Origin: an uncultured Comamonadaceae bacterium
GTDB taxonomy: Bacteria; Pseudomonadota; Gammaproteobacteria; Burkholderiales; Burkholderiaceae_C
NCBI GenBank assembly: GCA_937893415.1
Contig: CALBWZ010000101.1
Location: forward strand, 1-9,725
Length of the DNA: 9,725 nt
Reading direction: 5' to 3'
Every line of letters starts with the position of its first letter. Position 1 is the stretch's first letter. The notes under the pieces were generated by a model. That model saw nothing but the letters and a program-made list of their open reading frames with translations, made no database searches and was not told where the DNA came from. Both the position numbers and the translations under genes were made by a program. Below, one piece after another: positions 1-6,670 of the stretch.

Positions 1-19
1 AATGCAGGTAAGACATTGG

Positions 20-48
20 TTTCCTACTGGTTTACCTCAGTAGGGAAA
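20..48. repeat. Imperfect inverted repeat (hairpin or operator) in the acpP leader
   Basis: The arms are TTTCCTACTG (20-29) and CAGTAGGGAAA (38-48), which pair over 10 bp with one bulged G, around an 8-base loop (30-37). No T-run follows on either strand, so it is not an ordinary intrinsic terminator. It lies about 95 bp upstream of acpP. It could be an mRNA hairpin in the leader, the 3' end structure of an upstream transcript (fabG often precedes acpP but is not visible here), or a dimeric repressor site. The dyad is read directly; the function is unknown. Confidence 0.6.
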
Positions 49-100
49 ATCCGCCCAAGGCTGTCGGGCAAGTAACAGACGGAAGTCACCGTTTGGTAGC

Positions 101-380
<280 letters not shown>

Positions 381-386
381 GCCGGG

Positions 387-1634
387 ATGAGTCGTCGTCG
401 CGTTGTCGTTACCGGCTTAGGCTGTGTGAGTCCTGTGGGCAATACTGTTGAGCAGTCTTGGACCAATTTATTGGCTGGGCGGTCGGGTATTGACACCATC
501 AAATCTTTTGATGCGTCAGCCTTTGCTTGTCAAATAGCCGGTGAGGTGAAAGATCTCGACCTGCAGTCTTACATCAGTACGAAAGAAGCTCGGTCTATGG
601 ACCGTTTCATTCATTTGGGCATAGTAGCGGCACAACAAGCTGTTGTGGATTCAGGTTTGCCTCAGGGCGACGATTTAGACGACGAATTAGCGTTTCGCAT
701 AGGTTGCATCATCGGGTCGGGTATAGGTGGCTTGCCACTGATCGAAGAAACCCATGGTGAATACACCAACCGCGGACCCCGCAGAATTTCTCCATTCTTT
801 GTGCCCGCGTCCATCATCAACATGATATCGGGTCATGTGTCGATGCGACATGGTTTCAAAGGTCCTAACTTGGCTGTCGTGACGGCGTGCACCACTGGTT
901 TGCACAGCATTGGCGAGGCGGCTAGAAAAATTGAATATGGCGACGCCGACGTGATGGTAGCTGGCGGATCAGAATCCACAGTCTCACCGCTGGGTATTGG
1001 TGGCTTTGCAGCCATGCGTGCCTTGTCGACGCGCAACGATGATCCCCAGGCGGCGTCGCGTCCATGGGACAGAGACCGCGATGGATTTGTGCTGGGAGAA
1101 GGCGCTGGTGTCATGGTGCTTGAAGAGTACGAGCACGCCAGAGCCCGCGGTGCACGGATGTATTGCGAGCTGGCTGGCTATGGCATGAGTGGGGATGCAG
1201 GTCATATGACTGCACCCAATATGGACGGCCCACGTCGCGCCATGATCAGCGCTATGAACAACGCTGGCGTGAACCCTGTTGACGTTCAATATGCCAACGC
1301 CCACGGCACTTCTACGCCTCTGGGCGATATCAACGAGTCCAACGCGTTTAAGGCCGCATTTGGCGATGCCGCAAAGCAGTTGGTTGTGAACTCTACCAAG
1401 TCCATGACAGGCCATTTGCTGGGTGGCGCAGGTGGTATTGAGAGCGTGTTTACTGTGTTGGCGTTGCACCATCAAAAAAGTCCGCCCACCATCAACATTG
1501 ACAACCAAGACCCCGAGTGTGATCTTGATTACTGCGCCAACACGGCGCGCGATATGCGTATAGATGTGGCAATCAAAAACAACTTTGGCTTTGGTGGCAC
1601 CAATGGCTCATTGGTGTTTAAGCGTTTGACCTAA
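387..1634 (+). CDS. fabF: Beta-ketoacyl-ACP synthase II FabF
   Basis: FabF (415 residues, normal length) condenses malonyl-ACP with acyl-ACP, releasing CO2 and lengthening the chain by two carbons. It also elongates palmitoleate to cis-vaccenate, which affects membrane fluidity. The Cys-His-His triad is visible: Cys168 in VVTACTTG, His306 in [11 protein letters not shown] and His343 in [13 protein letters not shown]. The C-terminal [11 protein letters not shown] carries the gating Phe400. The start [18 protein letters not shown] is canonical, and GAAGG (371-375) inside the acpP end may serve as its ribosome site. The 6-bp gap implies an acpP-fabF operon. FabB is a close relative, but pairing with acpP and the sequence style favour FabF. 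No anomaly is seen. Confidence 0.97.
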   Translation: MSRRRVVVTGLGCVSPVGNTVEQSWTNLLAGRSGIDTIKSFDASAFACQIAGEVKDLDLQSYISTKEARSMDRFIHLGIVAAQQAVVDSGLPQGDDLDDELAFRIGCIIGSGIGGLPLIEETHGEYTNRGPRRISPFFVPASIINMISGHVSMRHGFKGPNLAVVTACTTGLHSIGEAARKIEYGDADVMVAGGSESTVSPLGIGGFAAMRALSTRNDDPQAASRPWDRDRDGFVLGEGAGVMVLEEYEHARARGARMYCELAGYGMSGDAGHMTAPNMDGPRRAMISAMNNAGVNPVDVQYANAHGTSTPLGDINESNAFKAAFGDAAKQLVVNSTKSMTGHLLGGAGGIESVFTVLALHHQKSPPTINIDNQDPECDLDYCANTARDMRIDVAIKNNFGFGGTNGSLVFKRLT

Positions 1635-1648
1635 CGCTCATAACAAAC

Positions 1649-1670
1649 GCAAGCCCTAGCCAGCGCTTGC
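1649..1670 (+). repeat. Small hairpin between fabF and the ygfX-like gene
   Basis: GCAAGC (1649-1654) and GCTTGC (1665-1670) form a perfect 6-bp stem with a 10-base loop, 15 bases after the fabF stop. No T-run follows, so intrinsic termination is unlikely. It may slow ribosomes or nucleases, or be chance. Confidence 0.3.
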
Positions 1671-1680
1671 CTGACAGCCT

Positions 1681-2202
1681 ATGCATCACGCCCCACCGGT
1701 CATTTACCCTGTGGGACGTTGCGTTGTTTGCAAACAAGTCTTTTATATTGTGTGGTGCCTCCAAGCCTGTGTGCTGGCTGGGGCGGCTTACGCCAGCCAA
1801 CCAGGCAATGGTCAGCGCTGGCCTTGGTTGTTGGCCGCTGGCATGTGGTCGGCTTGGCTAGGTTGGCACTGGTACAGAAGCCAACAAGCTGCACAGTCAG
1901 AGCGCACCCTTCCAAACCATCGCAACCACCCTGTGGACGCTACGCATTATTTGTCTTGGCAGGCCCCAGCTGGCATGGGCTTGTGGCAGCTTCAAACGCA
2001 GGCTTATAGCGAGCCGGCTGCTGTGCGCGCACCACACATGGTGATAGACCTTGGCAAGTGTGTGTTGGTGCGTGTGCAAGCAGTCATTGACAGCGCATCG
2101 TTGTTCAACCGGGCCAACACACAGTGGTTGTGGCTGTTTGAGCGTGACAGCCCGCCGCGTTGGTTGGCCTTACGCCGAGCGCTGTTGGCCGCAAAATCAT
2201 GA
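1681..2202 (+). CDS. Small Trp-rich membrane protein, YgfX/CptA-like
   Basis: This 173-residue protein has two hydrophobic segments (about 20-39 and 48-66) separated by a short loop, then a soluble tail. In the tail, a Trp-containing strand (LSWQ, then LWQLQ) is followed by a basic/hydrophobic strand (KCVLVRVQAV), LWLFERDS and a final WLALRRALL. This order (two-helix hairpin, LRW-type strand, LWL..DS, W..LRR.L at the C-terminus) matches what I recall of YgfX, the inner-membrane partner of SdhE (YgfY) in enterobacteria, proposed to act on cell-division and cytoskeletal proteins. No sdhE is in this window. The ATG at 1681 has no clear Shine-Dalgarno; GTG at 1711 is an alternative, while ATG at 1843 would remove the first helix. 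The gene lies 46 bp after fabF and ends just before rpoE. Residues Cys14 and Cys17 form a CxxC of unknown meaning. The family call is inference. Confidence 0.6.
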   Translation: MHHAPPVIYPVGRCVVCKQVFYIVWCLQACVLAGAAYASQPGNGQRWPWLLAAGMWSAWLGWHWYRSQQAAQSERTLPNHRNHPVDATHYLSWQAPAGMGLWQLQTQAYSEPAAVRAPHMVIDLGKCVLVRVQAVIDSASLFNRANTQWLWLFERDSPPRWLALRRALLAAKS

Positions 2203-2205
2203 GGG

Positions 2206-2238
2206 TTGTTCGTTTTTGTGGGGCGAGTGCGTTATATT
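2206..2238 (+). promoter_or_regulatory. Weak candidate promoter for rpoE
   Basis: TATATT (2233-2238) could be a -10 element, with TTGTTC (2206-2211) upstream at a too-long spacing of 21 bp. A start near 2245 would leave about 6 bases before the ATG at 2251. No sigma-E type promoter (GAACTT-like -35) was found by eye here, so autoregulation cannot be claimed from the sequence. Confidence 0.2.
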
Positions 2239-2250
2239 GCTGGGTTATCC

Positions 2251-2907
2251 ATGCCTGAGCTCACACCGACTACCGACCTTGTCCCACCGACTCCTACGCC
2301 AGATGCTGACGCCGCAATGGTGCAGCGTGCCGTTGATGGGGACACGCGCGCGTTTGACTGGCTGGTCATCAAGTACGAGGCACGCGTGGCTCGATTGATT
2401 GGGCGGTGGGTCCGCGACCCAGGCTTGTGTGAAGACGTGACGCAAGACACATTTATCAAAGCCTATAAGGCATTGCCCCAGTTTCGTGGCGAGGCAAAAT
2501 TTTACACATGGCTGTACCGCATAGCGGTTAATTCCGCTAAAAAAGCGGTGATGCGTGCCAATAAAGACCCAGTACGCAGCTTATCGTCGTTACAAAAAGA
2601 CGACGACGATGAAACTTCTGGCAGCGCGTGGGAACAAACTCAGATGGCGGTTGATGAACAGACCCCTGAGACGGCTTTGGCCAGCAAAGAAATAGCATTG
2701 GCAATCAACGCGGCCATGGATGCCTTGCCCAGTGAATTGCGCGAGGCTATTACGTTAAGGGAAATTGAAGGTATGAGCTACGAAGACATTGCATCGACTA
2801 TTGCTTGCCCTATCGGTACAGTGAGATCTCGTATTTTCCGGGCTAGAGAGGCCATATCCGCACGCATCAAACCCATGCTAGACAAACAAGGAGGCAAACG
2901 CTGGTAA
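2251..2907 (+). CDS. rpoE: Envelope-stress sigma factor RpoE (AlgU-type ECF sigma)
   Basis: This is an extracytoplasmic-function sigma factor of 218 residues from ATG 2251. It directs RNA polymerase to envelope-stress genes when freed from RseA. Region 2 spans about 32-100, with EDVTQDTFIKAYKALPQFRG and FYTWLYRIAVNSAKK. An acidic linker (KDDDDETSG) follows. Region 4 spans about 148-202, with the helix-turn-helix MSYEDIASTIACPIGTVRSR. The end, KQGGKRW, is typical of burkholderial RpoE. The frame stays open upstream to TTG 2206 (233 residues), with GTG codons at 2218 and 2227; ATG 2251 is preferred because the extra residues look unrelated to the family, although it lacks a clear Shine-Dalgarno. 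rseA follows, as expected for a sigma/anti-sigma pair. Identification is secure; the exact start is not. Confidence 0.95.
   Translation: MPELTPTTDLVPPTPTPDADAAMVQRAVDGDTRAFDWLVIKYEARVARLIGRWVRDPGLCEDVTQDTFIKAYKALPQFRGEAKFYTWLYRIAVNSAKKAVMRANKDPVRSLSSLQKDDDDETSGSAWEQTQMAVDEQTPETALASKEIALAINAAMDALPSELREAITLREIEGMSYEDIASTIACPIGTVRSRIFRAREAISARIKPMLDKQGGKRW
2888..2894 (+). promoter_or_regulatory. Perfect Shine-Dalgarno inside the rpoE end, with no standard start codon after it
   Basis: AAGGAGG lies within the codons for the last RpoE residues. Ribosome-site spacing would put a start at about 2899-2905, where no ATG, GTG or TTG exists. In the rseA frame the codon at 2901-2903 is CTG, 6 bases after the motif. 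The nearest standard start is GTG 2928, 33 bases away. It may only reflect the codons for the Gly-Gly in the RpoE tail. Confidence 0.4.
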
Positions 2908-2927
2908 GCCCCAGTATTTGCAAACAA

Positions 2928-3632
2928 GTGACCCAAGACCATCACAACCACAAAGCCGTAAGTCTCCCAAGGCCCCACCTCCGCAGCGAGGGTGACGGCG
3001 GCAGTGCGCAGGCTTTTGCCCCTGAGCTTGATATGACCGCCAGCCGCGTATCGGCTTGGCTGGACGGTGAAATAGAAGCGCACGCATGCGACGCCATGTG
3101 TGAGCAGCTGGGCGCACCACATGCGAGCAACTTAGAGGCCGCCATAGACATGTGTTTGATAGGCCATGTGTTGCGCGAACAAGCGCAAGGTGTCGTTCAC
3201 AGCGGACGCAGCGCCCGGGTATTGGCTGCCTTACAGGCCTGCTATGAGAACCAGGCTGTGCTGTCCACAACACCCTCATCACAAGAAGACAGTTTGCGAG
3301 TTGCACCAGGTGCCTTGTCGCAACGAGCTGCCAACGACCCGTGGTTTAACTGGCGCGCCACAGGCAGCGCCGTTGCCGTGGCGCTGGCTTTGGGTGTGTG
3401 GTGGCAGATGCCTGGCGCAGACGCGCCCATCACCAGCAGCCCCATGGCTGTAGCCGCACCATCGGTCGTAGCAGAAGCTTTGCTGGCGGAGTCTTCTCGC
3501 AGCGTCGCGATGCGCAGAGACCCGCACATAGACGCTTTTTTAGCTGCCCACAGACAAACAGGTGCTAGCAACGCTTGGCCAGGTGCGGTTGGGTTTGTGC
3601 GCAATGTGGCGTGGTCAGGAGCAACGCAGTGA
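2928..3632 (+). CDS. rseA: Anti-sigma-E factor RseA (MucA-like)
   Basis: A single-pass inner-membrane protein that holds RpoE inactive and is cut in stages when envelope proteins misfold. From GTG 2928 it has 234 residues. The sigma-binding domain begins around 36-46 with SRVSAWLDGEIE and runs to CLIGHVLREQ. One membrane helix lies at about 142-160 (NWRATGSAVAVALALGVWW). The periplasmic tail ends with a segment typical of the burkholderial family (DPHIDAFLAAHRQ, then GFVRNVAW). The start is uncertain: GTG 2928 has no nearby ribosome site; ATG 3033 fits the domain boundary but also lacks one; CTG 2901 sits 6 bases after AAGGAGG. Residues 1-35 look low in conserved content. It overlaps rseB by GTGA, so the two are translationally coupled. 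The call rests on position after rpoE and on architecture. Confidence 0.85.
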   Translation: MTQDHHNHKAVSLPRPHLRSEGDGGSAQAFAPELDMTASRVSAWLDGEIEAHACDAMCEQLGAPHASNLEAAIDMCLIGHVLREQAQGVVHSGRSARVLAALQACYENQAVLSTTPSSQEDSLRVAPGALSQRAANDPWFNWRATGSAVAVALALGVWWQMPGADAPITSSPMAVAAPSVVAEALLAESSRSVAMRRDPHIDAFLAAHRQTGASNAWPGAVGFVRNVAWSGATQ

Positions 3633-4654
3633 GGTGGCGCTTTGGCAGGTTTGTTCGTTGGCAAGCGGTGCTTGCACTGTATCTGGTCTGCATCGCTGGC
3701 CTGTCACACGCGCAGCCTGGTGGCGATGTTAGGCGCTGGCTGATAGAGGTTCATCAAGCCGCCAAACAGCAAACCTTCGTGGGCACCATGGTGGTGCAGT
3801 CTGGTTCTGACATGGTGTCCGCCAAAATTTGGCACATCGACCACGGTGCTCAAACGTATGAGCGTGTGGATTTGCTCAGTGGCGAGCCACACACAACCAT
3901 GCGGCAAGGCGACCTTGTATTTGGGGTGGACCATACGGCAAAGCTGGTTCGGCAAGAGCGCACCAGCGACTTAGGACTATTTCCTGCCGTGTTGGGCAGC
4001 GCTGGGCACAACGTTGGGCAGCATTACGTGATGCAGTCTTTAAGCGCACAACGTGTCGCAGGCCGTGACACGGTGGGCGTGGCTCTCCAAGCCAAAGACT
4101 TGTGGCGCCACTCATACCGCATTTGGCGCGACAAGCAGTCTGGTTTGGTATTGCAATGGCAAACGGTCTCAAGCCATTCTGGAGCTGTTTTAGAGCAAGT
4201 CGCTTACAGCGATATTGTGGTGGCCGGTGGTGTGGATTTTGCGGCCATGCAGGCGTGGCAGCGTGTGCCAGCCAATTACGCAGTGGTGGTTAAGGATGCG
4301 CTCAAAGTGCAGCCCAGCAGCCTGGGTTGGACACAGCGTGCGCCAGTGGCAGGTTTTGAAGCGGGCGCGGTATCTAAACCTCAGATAAATGGCCAAGCCG
4401 TTAAGGGCGCCCCAGCCCAGTGGGTGTTTTCTGATGGCTTGGCATCAGCATCCTTGTTCGTTGAACCCTCATCAGCCAGAGGCGCTCGACAGCCCAGCGC
4501 GGTACATTTAGGTGCTACAGCCAGCGTCAGTGCATCCGTGCCGCCAATGTGGGTAACTGCAGTGGGGGAGGTGCCAGTGGCCACTTTGCGCGCATTATTA
4601 AACAGTGTGCATTTTAATGGTCAACCATCAAACAACAAACCGATGGAACCATAG
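3629..4654 (+). CDS. rseB: Periplasmic sigma-E regulator RseB (MucB-like)
   Basis: RseB binds the periplasmic part of RseA and shields it from proteolysis until mislocalised lipopolysaccharide or lipoprotein releases it. From GTG 3629 the product is 341 residues. It has a signal peptide (basic RWRFGRFVRW, hydrophobic core AVLALYLVCIAGL, likely cut after Ala28 in SHA). The MucB/RseB N-terminal domain follows (AAKQQTFVGTMVVQSG, then WHIDHGAQTYERVDLLSGEP), then the C-terminal domain ending near PVATLRALLNSVHF. The GTG overlaps the rseA stop as GTGA, with AGGAG at 3617-3621, 7 bases ahead. An open frame reaching back to 3575 would add 18 residues before the signal peptide and is rejected. Length and order match mucB. 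No lipobox is seen. Confidence 0.9.
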   Translation: MRWRFGRFVRWQAVLALYLVCIAGLSHAQPGGDVRRWLIEVHQAAKQQTFVGTMVVQSGSDMVSAKIWHIDHGAQTYERVDLLSGEPHTTMRQGDLVFGVDHTAKLVRQERTSDLGLFPAVLGSAGHNVGQHYVMQSLSAQRVAGRDTVGVALQAKDLWRHSYRIWRDKQSGLVLQWQTVSSHSGAVLEQVAYSDIVVAGGVDFAAMQAWQRVPANYAVVVKDALKVQPSSLGWTQRAPVAGFEAGAVSKPQINGQAVKGAPAQWVFSDGLASASLFVEPSSARGARQPSAVHLGATASVSASVPPMWVTAVGEVPVATLRALLNSVHFNGQPSNNKPMEP

Positions 4655-4671
4655 TCCATTGGGTCACTCTT

Positions 4672-4694
4672 AACCACACAGCCCCACCGTGGTT
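4672..4694. repeat. Short inverted repeat between rseB and mucD
   Basis: AACCAC (4672-4677) and GTGGTT (4689-4694) form a perfect 6-bp stem with an 11-base loop in the 70-bp gap. No T-run follows, so it is not a terminator, and the rse cluster probably reads through into mucD. The stem contains the upstream in-frame GTG at 4689, which argues against that codon as the mucD start. Confidence 0.3.
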
Positions 4695-4711
4695 GTACAT
4701 GTTTGGAATAT

Positions 4712-4717
4712 AGAAGG
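4712..4717 (+). promoter_or_regulatory. Ribosome binding site deciding the mucD start
   Basis: AGAAGG ends 7 bases before GTG 4725. No comparable sequence precedes the upstream in-frame GTG at 4689, so 4725 is chosen as the start. Confidence 0.6.
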
Positions 4718-4724
4718 TAACAAA

Positions 4725-6278
4725 GTGAACGATCAATCTCAAACAACACAATCGAACTCTCGCCGCATGAGCCGCAACGTTATCAGTGCCGTTATTGTGG
4801 GTTGTGCTGTTGTAGGGGCAGGTGCAGCATGGACGTTGACCCAAACGCGGCCAACTTTAGCGGTGACGACGCCTCAGGTGGTTGTCGCTGCAAACGCCAC
4901 CGCAACGGCTAGCATGCAGCCAGTGGTGTTGCCCCTGATGACTGGCTTGCCTGACTTCACACCCCTGGTGGAAGCAGTGGGCCCGTCTGTAGTCAACATC
5001 CGCACTTTAGAAAATGCCAAGCCTCAAAGCAGTGGTGGCTCGGAGGAGCAAATGCTGGAGTTTTTCAGGCGCTTTGGTATACCAGTGCCACCTGGTTTTG
5101 GTGGCAATCCCGATGGCGAAGCTCCGAAAGAGGGAGCGCAACGTCCTAGGGGCATTGGTTCAGGCTTTGTGCTCAGCGCGGACGGCTACATCATGACCAA
5201 TGCCCACGTGGTGGACGGTGCAGACGAGCTGATTGTTACGATGCCTGACAAGCGCGAATTCACGGCCAAAATCATTGGCGCTGACAAACGCACAGATGTG
5301 GCGGTTGTCAAAGTTGACGCGACAGATTTGGTGCCAGTGCGACTGGGTGACCCCGAGATGCTCAAAGTGGGCGCATGGGTTATGGCTATTGGCTCTCCAT
5401 ACGGCCTTGAGAACACGGTGACCGCAGGTATAGTGAGCGCCAAAGCCCGGGAAACAGGTGATTTTTTACCGTTTATCCAAACCGATGTGGCGATTAATCC
5501 TGGCAACTCAGGTGGTCCTCTCATCAACATGCGCGGTGAAGTAGTTGGTATCAACAGCCAAATTTACTCACGCTCAGGCGGATTTCAAGGTATTTCATTT
5601 GCCATCCCAATTGACGAGGCTGTTCGTGTTGCAACACAGTTGCGCAGCCAAGGCTTCGTGACCCGCGGACGCATTGGCGTGAGCATCGCGAGTGTTGACA
5701 AAGAAACTGCTGAAGCTTTGGGTTTGGGCAAGCCGCGTGGCGCGTTGGTCAACGGTATCGAGGCGGGCTCGCCAGCTGCCAAGGCTGGCTTGGAACCCGG
5801 CGATGTCATCATTGAGTTTGAAGGCGTGGCTATTGAGAAGTCACTTGATTTGCCACGCGTGGTGGGTAACACCAAGCCAGGCACAACATCTCCTTTGACA
5901 GTTGTACGTCAAGGCAAGGAGAAGAAGTTGACGATTACAGTGGGCGCCTTTGATCCCGAACCAATCACCACAGCCGAGGTGGTGCCAGAGCCACAAACAG
6001 GTGAGCAGTTGCTCGCGGTTGGATTGAGTGTGCTGGAGTTGACCCCGCAAGAAATGCGCGAACTCAAAATAGATGGTGGTGTCAAAGTAAAAGATGCGCA
6101 GGGTGCGGCAGCCCGAGCGGGTATGCGTCCAGACGATGTGATCTTGGCGGTAGCCAACACAAAGGTTGCTGACGTGAACGCGCTGAAGTTGCTGTTGGCT
6201 AAAACAGCGGATAAACCTGTGGTGAGTATTTTATTTAGGCGTGGGCAGTGGGTGCAATACGCTTTGCTGCGCCGCTAA
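4725..6278 (+). CDS. mucD: Periplasmic serine endoprotease MucD/DegP (HtrA family)
   Basis: This HtrA protease (517 residues from GTG 4725) degrades or refolds damaged periplasmic proteins and dampens sigma-E signalling. The order is: N-terminal hydrophobic segment (about 19-39), linker, trypsin-like domain, PDZ1 (about 315-405) and PDZ2 (about 430-515). The catalytic triad is His161 (TNAHVVDGA), Asp191 (KRTDVAVVK) and Ser262 (NPGNSGGPL). PDZ1 contains GLEPGDVIIEF and PDZ2 GMRPDDVILAV. The length fits DegP/MucD with two PDZ domains, and the position after rseB matches the algU-mucA-mucB-mucD layout. The export signal is ambiguous: IVGC around Cys27 resembles a lipobox, but the hydrophobic stretch continues past the Cys, suggesting an uncleaved anchor or a normal signal peptide. 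DegQ is an equally valid family name. Confidence 0.95.
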   Translation: MNDQSQTTQSNSRRMSRNVISAVIVGCAVVGAGAAWTLTQTRPTLAVTTPQVVVAANATATASMQPVVLPLMTGLPDFTPLVEAVGPSVVNIRTLENAKPQSSGGSEEQMLEFFRRFGIPVPPGFGGNPDGEAPKEGAQRPRGIGSGFVLSADGYIMTNAHVVDGADELIVTMPDKREFTAKIIGADKRTDVAVVKVDATDLVPVRLGDPEMLKVGAWVMAIGSPYGLENTVTAGIVSAKARETGDFLPFIQTDVAINPGNSGGPLINMRGEVVGINSQIYSRSGGFQGISFAIPIDEAVRVATQLRSQGFVTRGRIGVSIASVDKETAEALGLGKPRGALVNGIEAGSPAAKAGLEPGDVIIEFEGVAIEKSLDLPRVVGNTKPGTTSPLTVVRQGKEKKLTITVGAFDPEPITTAEVVPEPQTGEQLLAVGLSVLELTPQEMRELKIDGGVKVKDAQGAAARAGMRPDDVILAVANTKVADVNALKLLLAKTADKPVVSILFRRGQWVQYALLRR

Positions 6279-6303
6279 ACTTGCATGCAATGGCGTCTCT
6301 ATA

Positions 6304-6336
6304 GCCGTTGTCAAAACGTGTTTCGGCGATTTTTTT
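6304..6336 (+). terminator. Weak candidate terminator after mucD
   Basis: GCCG (6304-6307) and CGGC (6324-6327) can pair around a 16-base interior that includes AAA/TTT, followed by GA and seven T (6330-6336). The T-run is good but the stem is short, so this is only a possible end for the rpoE-mucD transcript. Confidence 0.35.
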
Positions 6337-6558
6337 GCAGCTAAAAGTCACGCAATCACGTGGCCTTGTTGTTTAATTGCTGTTGGTGTCTAAACATTCG
6401 CATTGTTAGGGCTGCGTTTGTTTAAAACCTAAAACAACTAGAATAAGAGGTAAATTGCTTCTTATAACGTCTCTTTTATGGCTGGTTCACCATATTATGG
6501 AAGTGTGTGGTTTGGCCACGACGGCATAAATTTTTCATACATATCTCCCCCGCAATTT

Positions 6559-6590
6559 TGTGGATAACATGTGTATAAGTCTGTGGATAA
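6559..6590 (-). promoter_or_regulatory. Cluster of three DnaA-box matches
   Basis: TGTGGATAA (6559-6567), TGTGTATAA (6570-6578) and TGTGGATAA (6582-6590) are the reverse complements of TTATCCACA, TTATACACA and TTATCCACA. All three fit the DnaA-box consensus TTWTNCACA with no mismatch, lie on the same strand, and start 11 and 12 bp apart, about one helical turn. AT-rich tracts flank them (about 6525-6546 and 6620-6628). No dnaA gene is near, so a main replication origin is unlikely. A DnaA-controlled promoter or a DnaA-titrating site is possible. The sequence match is seen; binding is inferred. Confidence 0.6.
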
Positions 6591-6637
6591 CTTCGGTGTT
6601 TAGGCTTGGTCTAGTAGGGTTTTATATCTGGAAACGC

Positions 6638-6664
6638 TTGTTTTCTGGGGTTTTTGCCTACAAT
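6638..6664 (+). promoter_or_regulatory. Candidate promoter for the small RNA or lepA leader
   Basis: TACAAT (6659-6664) is a good -10 match. TTGTTT (6638-6643) is a fair -35 but the spacing is 15 bp, shorter than the usual 16-18; CTTGTT at 16 bp is weaker. Transcription would start near 6669-6673, at the base of the first hairpin downstream. Confidence 0.4.
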
Positions 6665-6670
6665 GGTTAT

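Noticed and set aside
1..75. Open frame at the left edge that could be the end of fabG
   Set aside because: The frame ends at 73-75 but its residues do not resemble the FabG C-terminus, and the stretch is dominated by an inverted repeat; no gene called.
984..1508. Opposite-strand ORF of 174 codons across fabF
   Set aside because: It lies entirely inside the clearly functional fabF, has no recognisable domain, and is a shadow of the codon bias in the other strand.
2407..2421. Perfect inverted repeat TGGGTC-CGC-GACCCA
   Set aside because: It lies inside conserved rpoE codons (WVRDP) without a T-run or operon boundary; most likely a by-product of coding.
2522..2548. Overlapping alternative hairpins TAGCGG/CCGCTA and CCGCT/AGCGG
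   Set aside because: Located in conserved rpoE region 2 codons, far from any start or stop; attenuator-like shape but no supporting context.
2878..3306. Opposite-strand ORF of 142 codons across the rpoE end and rseA
   Set aside because: No domain or ribosome site seen, and rseA on the + strand explains the region.
3575..3628. Upstream extension of rseB
   Set aside because: It would put 18 residues before a good signal peptide, while GTG 3629 has AGGAG at ideal distance and overlaps the rseA stop.
6559..6590. Chromosomal replication origin (oriC)
   Set aside because: Only three boxes, no dnaA, dnaN, rpmH or gidA neighbours, and an otherwise normal lepA operon; kept as a DnaA-box cluster only.
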